64,000 bases of DNA, from assembly GCA_009602725.1 (NCBI GenBank), contig WELB01000083.1:59830-123829 (forward strand), written 5' to 3'. The position numbers and the translations under genes are program-made. This DNA comes from Spirogloea muscicola. Its lineage: Eukaryota > Streptophyta > Zygnematophyceae > Spirogloeales > Spirogloeaceae. The notes under the pieces are model-generated. The model was not told where the DNA came from. It saw nothing but the letters and a program-made list of their open reading frames with translations, and searched no databases. Numbering within the stretch: position 1 is the first letter of the stretch; the number at the start of each line of letters is the position of its first letter. This document shows, one piece after another, positions 1 through 15,898 of this stretch.

Positions 1-204
1 CGCACCGGCGAAGCTGCCGCCGATCTTGGGCGCGTTCAGGCGGACGGCCTGGGAGCCGCCGAGGAGGCGCTCGCCGCGGGGCGAGTTCTTCATGCCGCCG
101 ACAAAGTGCCAGACGGAGCCGCCGACGGCGCCCATGCTGAACGCGCTGCCCACGTCGTCCACGATGCGGTCCGGGCACGGCTCCCGCCCGTACTCGCGCG
201 CCAT
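1..204 (-). CDS. TIM17: Mitochondrial inner-membrane translocase TIM17, N-terminal part (runs off left edge)
   Basis: Reading the minus strand from the ATG at 204 gives 68 codons without a stop to the window edge. The product begins [17 protein letters not shown] and continues with [23 protein letters not shown] and [16 protein letters not shown] split over the next residues. This matches the first transmembrane segment and the (R)xPCPxRIVDD..GxAFxMGAxGG signature of the Tim17/22/23 family, Tim17 subfamily. Tim17 is the channel-gating subunit of the TIM23 complex, which imports presequence proteins into the mitochondrial matrix. The first exon reaches at least the window edge. The 5' flank is GC rich, like other gene starts here. 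The ORF is too short to stand out by length, so identity rests on the motif match. Confidence in the family is high; the rest of the gene is not visible. Confidence 0.93.
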   Translation of the reverse strand, partial: MAREYGREPCPDRIVDDVGSAFSMGAVGGSVWHFVGGMKNSPRGERLLGGSQAVRLNAPKIGGSFAGA

Positions 205-1512
205 CGCCGCCGCCGCCGCCGCCGCAGCCGCATGCCTCGGCTCCTTGGCCCCGCCGCCTCGCCGACCGCGGGATGCGCCGGGCGGCGAGGTCGCGCAGAG
301 CTCGAGCCGGAGCCCTCCTCCTCGCTCCAGTGAAGCTCGAGCTGTGAGCCGTTGACCCAAGCCCTGCGCTTCGACGCCTCCCGCTCTTCGCGCCGCCAGT
401 CCCGCACCGCGTGGCGTGGCCGTCGAGCTCAGCTCATCACACTATGGCTATGGAAACCGGATTTGGTGCAGCGTCTGGCAGCCAGGGGACCATCTGCAGT
501 AGATGGTGTCGCGCCAATCCTGGTGCTCCCAACCTGCCAGTCGCTGGTCATTGAAGGCACCGTGCCAACTGACAAGCGCTCTTGCACAACTACGGCCTGC
601 TCGATGAAGCCCAGGCAGCATTCCCACAGATTGGCGCATGACCACCCTGTGATGCCTAGTCATGGACAGGCGCCAATCACGGGCAACAGCAGCAGCAGCA
701 GCAGGCAGCAGACGGCCGAGTGGCTTATATAGCTCAGAATCAGCAGTAAGCGATACGTGAGGCAGCGTGCCAAGGGCAGAGGACGCTGGCAGAGTGCTCG
801 TCTTTGCACAGCACTTAGCGGACCCTGCAGACATGCAAGGTATAGGCCTGCTATTTTAACCACGACTTGGCGGTTAGGTGAAGGTGAGCTTGCTGCCATA
901 CTGAGGGGGGTGCATCACAGCCACTAGGGTGGGCTGCGCTCGACTCAACTCCTCAAACCTGCCCAGACTTTTGACAACCAAGGGCGCCTGCAGCTTTGAC
1001 CATACTCAGTGGGGTGCAGGCACTCTTATTGTACAACAAGCTGGGCAACATGTGCAGCCTCCAGATGCATACTATGAGGCTTGCTTGTCAGGCTCCAGCA
1101 ATAACCGGCACACGATGAGCCGATCCCTTGAATGCAAGGACAACCAACACTTCGTGAATAGGAGCTAATTTGAGCTCATCCACTGCTAAGTTCCTCATTG
1201 TCTCACAGTATGGTACAGCAGATTTCAGAGTGGCTCAAGACACGGGACCTGTGCTAAAAGTATGTTGAGCCAGTGCAATGGCTGCTGGCTGTATATCTAA
1301 CCAAGATGTTAGCAAGAAAGCTCAGCAATGATGCTGTCAAAGCTAAGAGCAGTATGCTCTTGTAGCAACGAGCTCAAGATGGATACCGAGCAGTGCTTGC
1401 TCTGCTCCAGGAAAATGGGATAAATCTGTGTCTGACTGGCATTCTACTGAATGATATGTATTTATCATTCTCTAGGTGCACTGGGCCTCTCCAAATCTGT
1501 GACACAAGCAGT
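205..1512. other. Intergenic: TIM17 5' flank and P450-reductase 3' flank
   Basis: Both flanking genes lie on the minus strand, so this stretch holds the 3' flank of the P450 reductase (stop at 1513-1515) and the promoter side of TIM17. About 205-430 is GC rich. The remainder is unremarkable single-copy sequence with short chance ORFs. I recognise no gene, repeat or RNA in it. Confidence 0.6.
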
Positions 1513-4500
1513 TCACCACACATCTCGTAGGTACCGCCCTTCATGCTGCAGCTGCTGGATTCGCTCCTCTGCTTCTCTGGAGCTGATACACTCCTGCAGT
1601 CAGGGCAACCGTGCCAGGGCCAACACGAGGTATTTGATCATGATTAGCGCAACTGGTTCTGAGCTACACAAGGGCCAGCTTGCTATTCATGAGACATGCT
1701 GCTGAGGTGCTTCAGAGCAGGTGCCTGCCCCTCATTCCCTCCCAAATTATATTATGGTCATTAAGTGCTGTGAGTGTCAGACTTACTTGGTTGGCTGCGA
1801 TCGTGAGCAATGCTGAATGCACATCTCTGGCCATTCCCTTCGCATCACCGCAGACATAGATATGGCCGCCCTCCATCACCAGTGTCCAGACGTGCTTGGC
1901 CTGGCGGCGACGAGTAGCAAGACAGGCACCACATAAAGCCACTGCTATATGTCTGGAAAGTAAAGAGGGACTTGGCAGGAGGCACCTAGGTATAAGTTGC
2001 GAATACGTTCTGGCACGGCACGCAACCAGATATCCACCTCTGCTTTCAGATGATTTTGGACGTAGATCTTCGAAGCTTCCTCGCGAGAGAATGCCACATG
2101 CAAAGAGCTAATAACACCCTCTCTCAAGTACGACGTCAGCTCCTCCCTGTACAAAATGTCCTGCAATACCACAAGGTTCATCATCAGTGCACACAGTCTA
2201 TGATATGTATAGTGTCAGCCAACTTTCTGTCACCGGCCCACATGTATACATCGAAACCGCTCAATCACTTTGACATAATCATATGTCGCGCTTCACGAGT
2301 ATCTACCTCATCTCGCCTTCTACAGCCGTAGAATAGCAATGCAGGCCCAAGCTCTGCACCTTCCCTCTTCAGAGCAGCTCGCTCCTGTGTAATTCATAGC
2401 ATCATGGTGAATGGCTGGTTGACCGTTTCTTTCCAAAGAGCAACATTCTGTTTATTTCATGATCAAGCACTAGTAGGGAAGACTGTAGCAGCAATAGAGG
2501 CCTGCTTGGAAGTACCTGAAGAAAGCCTCGGAAAGGCGCGATGCCTGTGCCTGGCCCAATCATAATGATTGGTACCTCTGGTGACAGGGGCAATCGGAAG
2601 ACTGAAGTCCTCACAAAAATTGGCACGCGGGTGCTGCCAATGCTGCTAGTTCTCTGAGAAATAGCTTCCTGAATGTCCACATTGACACAGCTCAGTAAGG
2701 GCTGCGCGTGGTTTTCAGCATAGAGCCTTCCTTTAGAATAGGTACTCTGGATAAGCATGGGATGTGGATGATGGCTGTTGAGCTGTGCTTTGCTTATCAT
2801 AGCAAGTCGTGTAGCCAACCTGGAGCCAGGTGGAGCAGACACCGCGATGTATCCTGCCAGTTGGTGTCGTTGCTTTGACCACAGCACAAGTCACTGACAG
2901 TCTGCTTACATCTTCTCTGCAGATTCAGAAGTAAGTGAGAACGGGCATTAGCAAGGACCCACACTCACCACCTGCTGTTGCTACTAAGATCACGAGCTAG
3001 GGTGCAGGCCGCTACGGACCTGGCAGACGACGATATCGAGTAAAATCTCGGTGGCAAGCGAGGGCAGATGCTTGCAAAGAACACCCCAAGTGGCGGAACA
3101 GCCGAGGGAAATGCCTGGAGCACCTCCAGAAGACTCCGCTGGGCATTCATCACCCACAAGCTGTACTCCTCCTGCAAGCCAACGTACTATTACATCAGCA
3201 GTGGCAGAGAGCAGCTAATCGGTGGTGCTGTCCAGCACACATGATCCAGCCTGTGCACGCCACTGGAGCTGTACCTTTCCAGCTGGAGAGGCTAGGTGCA
3301 GAAGCCTTCGAGCTTCGGCTGCATCTGTCGCATACTCAGCAAGGGCTACAAGAGCCGCCTATCCACAGAGTCCAGCGATTGCCACGGTCAGACTGCTTGT
3401 TGCCAGGTGACAGACACAACCTCCTTAGCTTGGTATGTAATTGGTGATCCAAGGTACAACACAACTGGACATCACAGTGGAGAACAGAAGTGGTACTGCA
3501 AGACACCTGTCATCTACCCCTAGATGGGGCCTGCTGGAGCTGATATGAAGATAGCAAAAGGGCGAGCACCTTGCGAGGAGGAGTGAGGAGGTCGCAATGG
3601 CGTGACAAAGCTGTCCTCAGCGTGCAGGGCCCGGCGATTGAAGCTTGGAGCAAGTCCGAGCCCTCTGGCGCAGAGAGAGAGAATGTGGTTTCTAGACTGA
3701 CGCCGAGGCACGCAGCTGCAGCTTCTACAACTTCCACATTGTTTTCTGCATGAATAGCCACGTGATCCCCTGGATTGTACCTGGACAGCCCGGCACGGAA
3801 TTAACCTAACGTCACCTCCCTCACCCTGGTCACAAGGGCACAGCAATATACTTTGAACGCATGCACCATGAGGTAGCAAGCAGTGGCCAACAACAGAAGC
3901 AGTTACAAGAAAACACCTGATGCCAGAACCCGAAAGGTCAAGGTCCACGTGGACACAAGAGCGCTCAGACTTGCTCGCGTGGAGCTCTCGCACTTCCAGC
4001 ACAGGTGCCCTGGACGACGCTCGACAGGGAACAGGACAAACAATCAGCAGTAGCAATCAACAGCAAGGCTGCAGGACTGCATCAAGGTGCAGCCAGTGGT
4101 CAAATGCTGGGTCGATTGTCATGCACATGCACAGAGGAGCGGAGCAAGCCTGCGTGAAACACACCAGAAGTGATGGTGAGCATCATAAGGCAGGACCCCG
4201 TTGACATGCTCTTCCACGGCAGGCATCCCTTTCTCATGTATCTCCACGGTGTATGAGAGCGCTGCAGCCTTGGTAGTGAGCGGCTGGCTGGCATACTGTG
4301 CGAGCTGAAAGAGCTGGTCCAACGCTGGCCAGATTGCCTCGCGCCTGAAATGAGCTTGGACATATGAATTAGCAAAGAGCTGCTGAGTCGCCTCAATCTG
4401 GCTGATCATGGCAATTAAATGCAGGGACAGCTTGGGACTGTGCTGCACAAACCAGGCAGTGAAGTCGTCCTCAATGCACTGGTCGTCGTCCCCAAGCCCA

Positions 4501-6013
4501 AGCTCCACCAATCTCTGTCCCCCTGCTCAACCCAGCAGCCTGAGAGTGAGGCTGCAATGATGCAAGAACACCCTATATAGACAAGGATGGGCAAATGCCA
4601 CCTCTCTGTACAACCAGCAACTTCAACTGGCATGAAGCGTGAGTCGTGCTTGCAGTTGCAAAGGATGCAGCAGCAAAGGGGCTGACCTAGAGCGCAGAGG
4701 CTTTGGTCAACAGCTTTCCCAATCTGCAAGCAGAAGGCTCGGAGCACGCAGTGAGAACGAAGGGCCAAGGCCGCACAGTGATTGGCAAGAACGTGGACAA
4801 TAACAACTCGCAACGAGGCAACAGTACAAGTGCACGTTAGCATCATCCCAGGGTATGGCAGCATACTGCATTGAAGTGCTCATACTGCCGATTGCCGAGG
4901 CCAAAGACTGCATAAGAAAGGCCTGCCAGCAGCTGCGTGGTGCCGCCGCTCACTGACTACAGGGCAATGCAAGCGCATGAATATCAGCTCGTTTTCAGTG
5001 TCCACAGCCAGTAAAGACACATCTTACATGTGCTGCATCAAGCGACCACGGTGAGGAGGCTACTTAAGCACACCTCGACCTTGGCCAACAACCACTTGAA
5101 GAAGCGCGCCGCATCGTCTGTCGGCTCGCCATCGCCGTAACTGCAAGGTGCCGCGTTGACGTGGAGAAGAGTGGGAACCTAACAAGCCAAGTCAAGGAAT
5201 TGATGGAAGGTGAAGGCCGGAGGCTGTAGTTGCAGATACCGCAGCCACGATTCGGCTAGAGACCGACTTACGTGGCAGTGAGGAAGACCGCAGCGCACTC
5301 CGTCGAGAGCTGCTCCTCCAGCCGATCCTCGTCGTCCGCATACTCCTCCTGCACGGCCACCACAGCACCAGAGATACTGCAGCTCCTATAAGACGCGGCC
5401 TTGCTGTACAGCAGCAAAACCTGTGTCCCCTGGCCTGCCAGCAGGAGACGGTCAAGGCATACGACGTGGCGAGTGCTGGATCGCACCAGGTCGGAGACGC
5501 GGACAGCCACCCTCTTGCCATAGCGTGCACGCGCCTCCTCCGCCAGCACCTGCCAGGAGCCGCCTGCAGATCGCACTGAGCCACAGCCGCTCAAGCTCTC
5601 GGAAGCCTCCAGGCGCCGGCTACCTCCGAGCAAGCACACAGGCACGACCATGGAGGAAGCGCTCGCGACGCAGCACGCACCGCCAGCGGCGTGCAGAGCA
5701 AGGCTGGAAGTCCATGTGCAAGTGTGGACTTGCAGAAGCCAGACCTTGGCGAAGCCCTCGGCCGTGCCGGTCTGCGTGCCGTAGAGCACCCGCAGGATGT
5801 GATCGGCCGCCGCCTCGACGCCGCCGCCGCCGTCCTCAGCTTCTGCCTGGCTCACGTCCCTGCCGCCGCCCTTGCGAATGGCACCGTCCACAGGGCGCCG
5901 CCGCGCGAGGAGCCGCCAGAGGAGCACGCCCAGGCAGGCCGCCAGCAGCGCCAGCGACAGCAGGGGTGCGAGCGCCAGNGGCCGCGCGCGCCACCGCGGG
6001 CGGCGGCGGCCAT
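1513..6013 (-). CDS. CPR: NADPH-cytochrome P450 reductase, 18 exons
   Basis: This diflavin reductase passes electrons from NADPH through FAD and FMN to microsomal P450s. Exons (minus order): 6013-5745, 5549-5487, 5348-5272, 5140-5074, 4956-4867, 4723-4687, 4522-4453, 4344-4165, 4009-3917, 3780-3570, 3358-3275, 3171-3020, 2901-2820, 2668-2516, 2384-2307, 2160-2038, 1900-1787, 1593-1513. All have GT..AG borders and compatible phases. Motifs in order: a Leu/Ala N-terminal membrane anchor (about residues 12-32); FMN domain [44 protein letters not shown] domain [10 protein letters not shown] and RGVCSTW; NADPH domain [40 protein letters not shown]; and the C-terminal RDVW with the FAD-stacking Trp. 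Length is about 674 residues, normal for the family. The single N at 5979 in exon 1 leaves the chosen ATG one base out of frame with the anchor, so the start is provisional. The acceptor at 2669 is the least certain border. Confidence 0.96.
5979..5979. other. Single ambiguous base inside P450-reductase exon 1
   Basis: The lone N lies in the GC-rich first exon. From the ATG at 6013 the frame needs one more base here to reach the hydrophobic anchor [20 protein letters not shown]. The N therefore probably stands for a tiny gap or an unresolved homopolymer, not for exactly one base. Confidence 0.8.
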
Positions 6014-6136
6014 GGCGGCGCGCGGGGCAGGGCAGGGGGGCGTCGTGGCGTCGGCGGCGTGACTCCCCGAGGAGAGGGGGGGAAGGCCGTCACTCCCCCG
6101 TCACCTCCCTCCTCGCGGGCGGACGGCAGCCCAGGA

Positions 6137-6230
6137 GCCCAGTCCACTGCAGGCTTCGTTTCCCTGTCCTCGCTGCTTGTCCCAGAAGCCTTGTCCCAGA
6201 AGCAGCGAGCGAGCCTGCAGTGGACTGGGC
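6137..6230. repeat. Foldback (inverted repeat) at the LINE/promoter border
   Basis: Arms GCCCAGTCCACTGCAGGCT (6137-6155) and AGCCTGCAGTGGACTGGGC (6212-6230) are perfect 19-bp reverse complements. Inside them CTCGCTGCTT (6169-6178) pairs with AAGCAGCGAG (6200-6209), and GTCCCAGAAGC is directly repeated (6179-6189 and 6193-6203). The structure sits between the P450-reductase start and the first LINE fragment. It could be a snapback left by retrotransposon insertion or an assembly fold; I cannot tell which. Confidence 0.75.
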
Positions 6231-9200
6231 CCAGGCCTTGCATCTGCGTGCTGGCCGTGCTCTCGCTGCGGCCTCCGGCTTCCGTCAGGGGGATACTTTT
6301 CCGGCAGCTAGTCTGTCGGATGTGAGGCTCCTCACTCGTAACTACGAGTGGTCCATCCTCCCCCGTTCTGCCATAGCCTCTTCAGGCCCCGCAGTCGCTG
6401 CTTAGCTCGTAGTTTGGCCCCTTCGAACCTTGTCAATTCCTTTCGGGCTGGCTTCTCACAGCCCTTGCCCCCATTGGGAGAGCCGCTTCTTCTTTGTCCG
6501 CTCTCAATGGGCTGGGTGTACACGGCCCCACGCCCCCTTGTCTGTAGTTCTTGCGCCATCAAGTGTTGGCCTGATTGCAGCATGCTCAGGCTCATGCTGT
6601 AGAGAAAGACGCTTCCAGGAGAGGGTGGTGGCTACGGAGAGGCCAGCCCAGATAAAAGTATTGAACAAAGTTCGGAGAAACGAAGTTCGCTTCATGCTTT
6701 GCACCAGAAGGGTGGGCGAGCTTTACTAGGTAGCATAAGGCACATTATCTGCCCTCTGGTGTTCGGAAGCGGTCAGCGACCTTATGTGCTGACCCGTGAT
6801 TACTGAGCGAGTCAACGCATTGGGTAATGTACGTCATCCGATGTGCTTGCAGTTGTATTTGGCCACTTTGGCCTTCCTTATATAACTTAAAAGTCTTCCT
6901 TAGCTGGTGAAGAATGCCTTGGTCATTCCTTTCTGGAAGAAGTAGTACGCTCATCCAAAGGGGCCGAGGCTGTAAAATCCAGCCCGTCAGGCATGGACAA
7001 GGTTCAAGGGGCCGGAAAGGGCTGAGACACACAGTTAAGCAAGTACTCACGAGAGATGGTCTCTAGTAACCTCCTGTGAGCAATTGCAAGTCAGAAAGAC
7101 TAGCCGCCGGAAAGCAGTCCCCTCGACGTCAGCCAGAGGCGGCTACTAGAGCACAGCCAGCTCGCAGATGCAAGGCGTGGGCCATATATCGCTGGAGGGA
7201 GATGGACAGGCGCATATGAATCACCTGCGCTAGCGAGCCAGTAAGGCAATGGCTGTGAGAGAAATAGCTCTTCCAGCTTTTCACAGCCCTCGCCTCCCCT
7301 GACTGAGACCCTAAAGCCCTGTGCACATCGTTGGCCGGTAAGAGAAGCTCGTCCCCTTCCGTGTACTTGGCCTCTTGCTTTGTGAATTCTTTTTCTGGGC
7401 TGGCTAATTACAGCCATCGCCCTGCACTGGAGTCTATCCTCCTTGGGCTGGCCTCTCACAGCCATTGCCTCACCTTGGATATTCTTTTCCTCTTTGCCAC
7501 GAGCGGCGTTCGCTGCTATATGCCGAGCCTTCGAAGCAGAGAGCCCCGGATTGGAGCGGTCAACCACCTGTGCCGACTACGTCGACAGTAATGGGCGCAT
7601 TCATCTCAGCTTAGAAGAGCTGTTTCCTCTCTTCGGCTGACCTCTCGCTCGGCCCACCCTGCCCCTTGGCTCCTGGCAGAGCGCTCGCTTTATGCCGCTA
7701 CTTTCTTCGAATGGCGAAGAGCCTTTCTGACAAGGCTCGCCGCCAGCTCGGGGCTCCAGATCGTCGCCTGCTACGGATTCGAGTAGCGCGTCTGTTGCCA
7801 TAAAGTGGCATGGTTCTGAGATTGCACCTTCGTTGCCACTGATTCTGGTCCGCGCGTCGTTGCCGCCGCGCGCCTCGATTCCAGCGCCCTCGCCCTGGCC
7901 CGCCTGGTGATCTCCCTCTCTATATCCTACAGAAGAAGGGCTCGCCCATAGAGAATAGGGGCTGCAAAAGTTTGTGTAATTGAAACAAACAAGGGCCAAA
8001 TGGCCAAGTACAGAGGCAAGCACATCTACAGACCTACATAATCTACAGCAGATTGACCCGCTCAGTAACCACGGGTCAACACATAAATGTCGCTTATTGA
8101 TGCCTGAATGCTAGGTGGCAGATATGAAGCCCTTCTGCCACCAACTAGAGCTCGCCCAGCTTTCTGGTGCAAAGCATTAGCCTGAGCACGCTGCCGAAAC
8201 TCGTCGTCGCAAGAACGACAGATATGCAGCTGGCAAGCCCATGTCAGCCGGGAACACATCTGCATGTCGTGTGTAGCCTAGATTGGCTATATTCTGAAGG
8301 AGAGTGTGAAAACGACGATCTAAGCAGCCAAAAATGTCGACAGCCGCTGGCAGGAGCTGATCGCATGGGGGTAATCGGAGTAGTGCAGCAGCTTTCTTTG
8401 TTCTGCTACTGCCCACTGCGTGGCCAGCGATGTGTGTCGATACTGTCAATTTTTTTCGGGCTGGCTTTTCTTCTTTGCGGGCCTTTCGATGGCCACTTGG
8501 CCTTTGTTTGTTTCAAATACACGACAATTCCATTCCCCTATTAGGAGAGCCACTTTCTCTCTTGATTTGCGGCTCCTCACTAGAGATTACTAAGTGATTA
8601 ACCCACCGGGGAAGAAGAAAGAAAGTGGCTCTCTCAAACGGTGCTAGGGCTGTGAATAGCCAGCCCTGCCAGTTGACGGCTAGGGCTGTGAGAGGCCAGC
8701 CCAAAGAGATGAACAAGGTCTGAAAGGGCCAGAAGGCACAAAACCGCGACAATTGTCTCCGTGCCTTCTGCGAATGGACGCTCAGTAAGCTTTAGTCAAT
8801 AAGTGCACGTTGCAATAAGTATAGGGCGGAAAGTAGTAAGCTCTTCTTAAGGGGGCGAGGGCTGTGAAGATGCTCTACGCAAAAGGGCAATCGCTAAGGA
8901 AGGAGAACTTAGGTACAAGTAGCTATGTTACACAGAAGAAGTACTTCTTTTGAGGGGGGAAAACTGCAAGGGCGTGGCAACTTTCCCCACCTGCTACTCA
9001 TTCCCACTCCACTCCATGATCCATCGTCCATCTTGCGCTTAGAGCTCTCGTCCATCCGCAGTAGCCACATTATGGCGAATTGGTTTTCGTTTGAGGCATC
9101 CTCCTTGTTCATTTTGGGCTAGCCTTTTACAAAGAAAGAAAGAAATTGCTCGCCCATAGAAAAAGAGGGGCTAGCAAAGCCAGCTCAGAAAACAATGGAC

Positions 9201-9690
9201 AATATCCAAAGGCCACAGAGAAGGTGCCGAAAAGAAAACCACACAACTAGACACAAGATGAAGCAGTTTACAAACTCTCTCCCTTCGCCAGCCACTGCCT
9301 GAAATTGAAAGAGCTGCTGTTGTTTCGGAAGAGCTTCCCTGCTCTCTTGGCTCTTTACCTTCTTACCACAGAAAGGAAGGCTCGTACGAAAGGAGAGACA
9401 CTGCTCTTGCACGGAGGGCGGCGAGAGGCACTGCCGAGCATCCGCTGTTCGTGTTGTTGTGTACAACTTCGTTCGTGCGCACTCCGCCGGCAGCCAGACC
9501 GACTGCCCCCCCTTTCTGCCATCTGGGATTCAGGCATCGATTAGCGACCTTGATGTAATAACCCGTGCTTACTGAGCGTGTCAACTGTAGTGGTTGATGT
9601 ACGTCATCAGATGTGCTTGCCCTTGTACTTGGCCATTTTGGCCTTCAGTCGTTTCAAATACACAAGTTCATCCTTTTCTCTGCCAGTCGT
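6231..9690. mobile_element. Cluster of 5'-truncated LINE fragments, mixed orientation
   Basis: The whole intergenic block between the reductase and HSP70 promoters is built of fragments of one LINE group. At 6238-6345 (+) is the ORF C-terminus, with LRAGRALAAASGF and then SLSDVRLLTRNY, followed by a 3' UTR to about 6530. About 6640-6900 (+) is a second subfamily, with TGACCCGTGATTACTGAGC and a TACGTCATCCGATGTGCTTG stretch; the same sequence recurs near 9540-9680. About 7040-7590 (-) carries the endonuclease region (VDRSNPGLSASKARHIA) and, in another frame, SLAQVIHMRLSISLQRYMA. About 7900-8270 (-) ends ISDIYVLTRGY. About 9130-9270 (-) is a bare 3' UTR. Frames are broken and no copy is full length. 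No host exon was found here. Confidence 0.85.
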
Positions 9691-10355
9691 CGGGTCGACC
9701 GCCGTGATCAGCGGCGGGGGCTGCATGCGGAGCGCGGAGGCCCGGTCTGCATGCGCTGCGCAATGGCGGGGCCGCTGCCGCCCCTGGCCGCGGCCCATGC
9801 ATGGCACCCTGCGCGCTTGCCCGCTCTGGCCTCCCGGCACTCGACACACGCCTTCAATTCCTGCGCGCTTTGCCCGCAGCGGAGCTTGCGCCCCGCGACT
9901 ACTCCGCCCCACACCGTTGAGGGCGAGCTCGCAGCCTCAGGCTTACCAACAACGTGCAGGGCGCTACTAGGCAAGCGATTGTGCCGCAACAGCCGTTGCG
10001 CCGCCGCCGCAGCCGCAGCCGCAGCCGCAGCCGCAGCCGCAGCCACCGCCGCTGAGGCCTCCTCTCTGATGTCCGCTGCGCCACAACGGCCTCAACGGTA
10101 TCAGGAGTCATGCTACCAATGGAGCCCTGCGTCGACTTTCCACTCAGAGCCCAGCTGCAAGTCCCACGGGCCAATTGCTGCACAGCTGTGTCTCATCCTG
10201 CTCACAGAGCATGGCTCGGCTGCTCGGAAAGCCAGCAGCTCCTCCAGATCGGCGCCAATGCAAGCTGTAAACCCCTCGGCAGGAGGAATTGGTCGGGGTG
10301 CACCTCCAGCTATGCAAGCAGCCTTTCGCGGCTGAAGCTGGAACCAAGGGCACAC
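9691..10355 (+). promoter_or_regulatory. GC-rich 5' flank of HSP70
   Basis: This stretch between LINE debris and the HSP70 start holds a GCAGCC hexamer run at about 10000-10050, encoding poly-Ala or poly-Arg in chance ORFs, and generally high GC. It probably contains the HSP70 promoter and 5' UTR. I looked for clustered nGAAnnTTCn heat-shock elements and did not find a convincing array. Confidence 0.4.
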
Positions 10356-15347
<4,992 letters not shown>

Positions 15348-15898
15348 AGCATTGATTGTTGCGAGCTAGCATTGAGCTGCAAATGCTCTCCGCCTCGGCA
15401 AAGTGATAAACATTTACAGCATGCAACACCACATTGCAAGCATCTCGCTAGATTCATTGTACAGAGCAAGCTTTTGCCAAGTGGAAGGTCGTTTGTTTGA
15501 TTGCTGCCTACATATTGTTCAGCAATTTACTGCGATAGCACCCAGTCCTCAATGTCATTTCCTACACCTCCTGTTGATGGACTTCATCACCTAAGTGTTG
15601 GGGCGACTAAGGTACAAGACAACACAGTCTATTCACTGGTACCCTATGCACAATAATGATGGTCATGAAGCGAGCCCAACAGGCGAAGGACCTAGAGTAA
15701 AGATTAACAAAATCTTGACATCTTGTACAAGCCGAAAGGGCGTGCTAAGCTGAGCAGAAAATATGCAGCACGGGCTAGGCGGAGTAAGACGCAGAGATCT
15801 GATGCCTGTGAAGTTGGAGCCTCAAAGTCAGTCAGGCTTACTCCTCTCTCAGCAGAGAAGCTCTTCTCATCATCAAAGCCAGGGATCCTAAGAGGCTT
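15348..15898. other. Intergenic between convergent 3' ends
   Basis: This is the 3' flank of HSP70 (+) and of the ankyrin gene (-), meeting tail to tail. It is AT-richer than the coding regions. No repeat, RNA or conserved ORF was recognised. Confidence 0.6.

Noticed and set aside
6430-6700. GGTTCGAAGGGG in the LINE tails as a tRNA T-arm or pol III B box
   Set aside because: The trailing CC of the B box is missing and no A box lies at the right distance; it is part of the LINE 3' UTR.
9613-10335. 240-codon plus-strand ORF with a poly-Ala tract just before HSP70
   Set aside because: Covers LINE debris and a GCAGCC microsatellite; no family similarity and no splice-consistent link to the HSP70 first exon.
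10110-10355. Upstream in-frame ATG of HSP70 at 10110
   Set aside because: Would add about 82 residues without transit-peptide character; the ATG at 10356 gives a normal-length leader. Not excluded.
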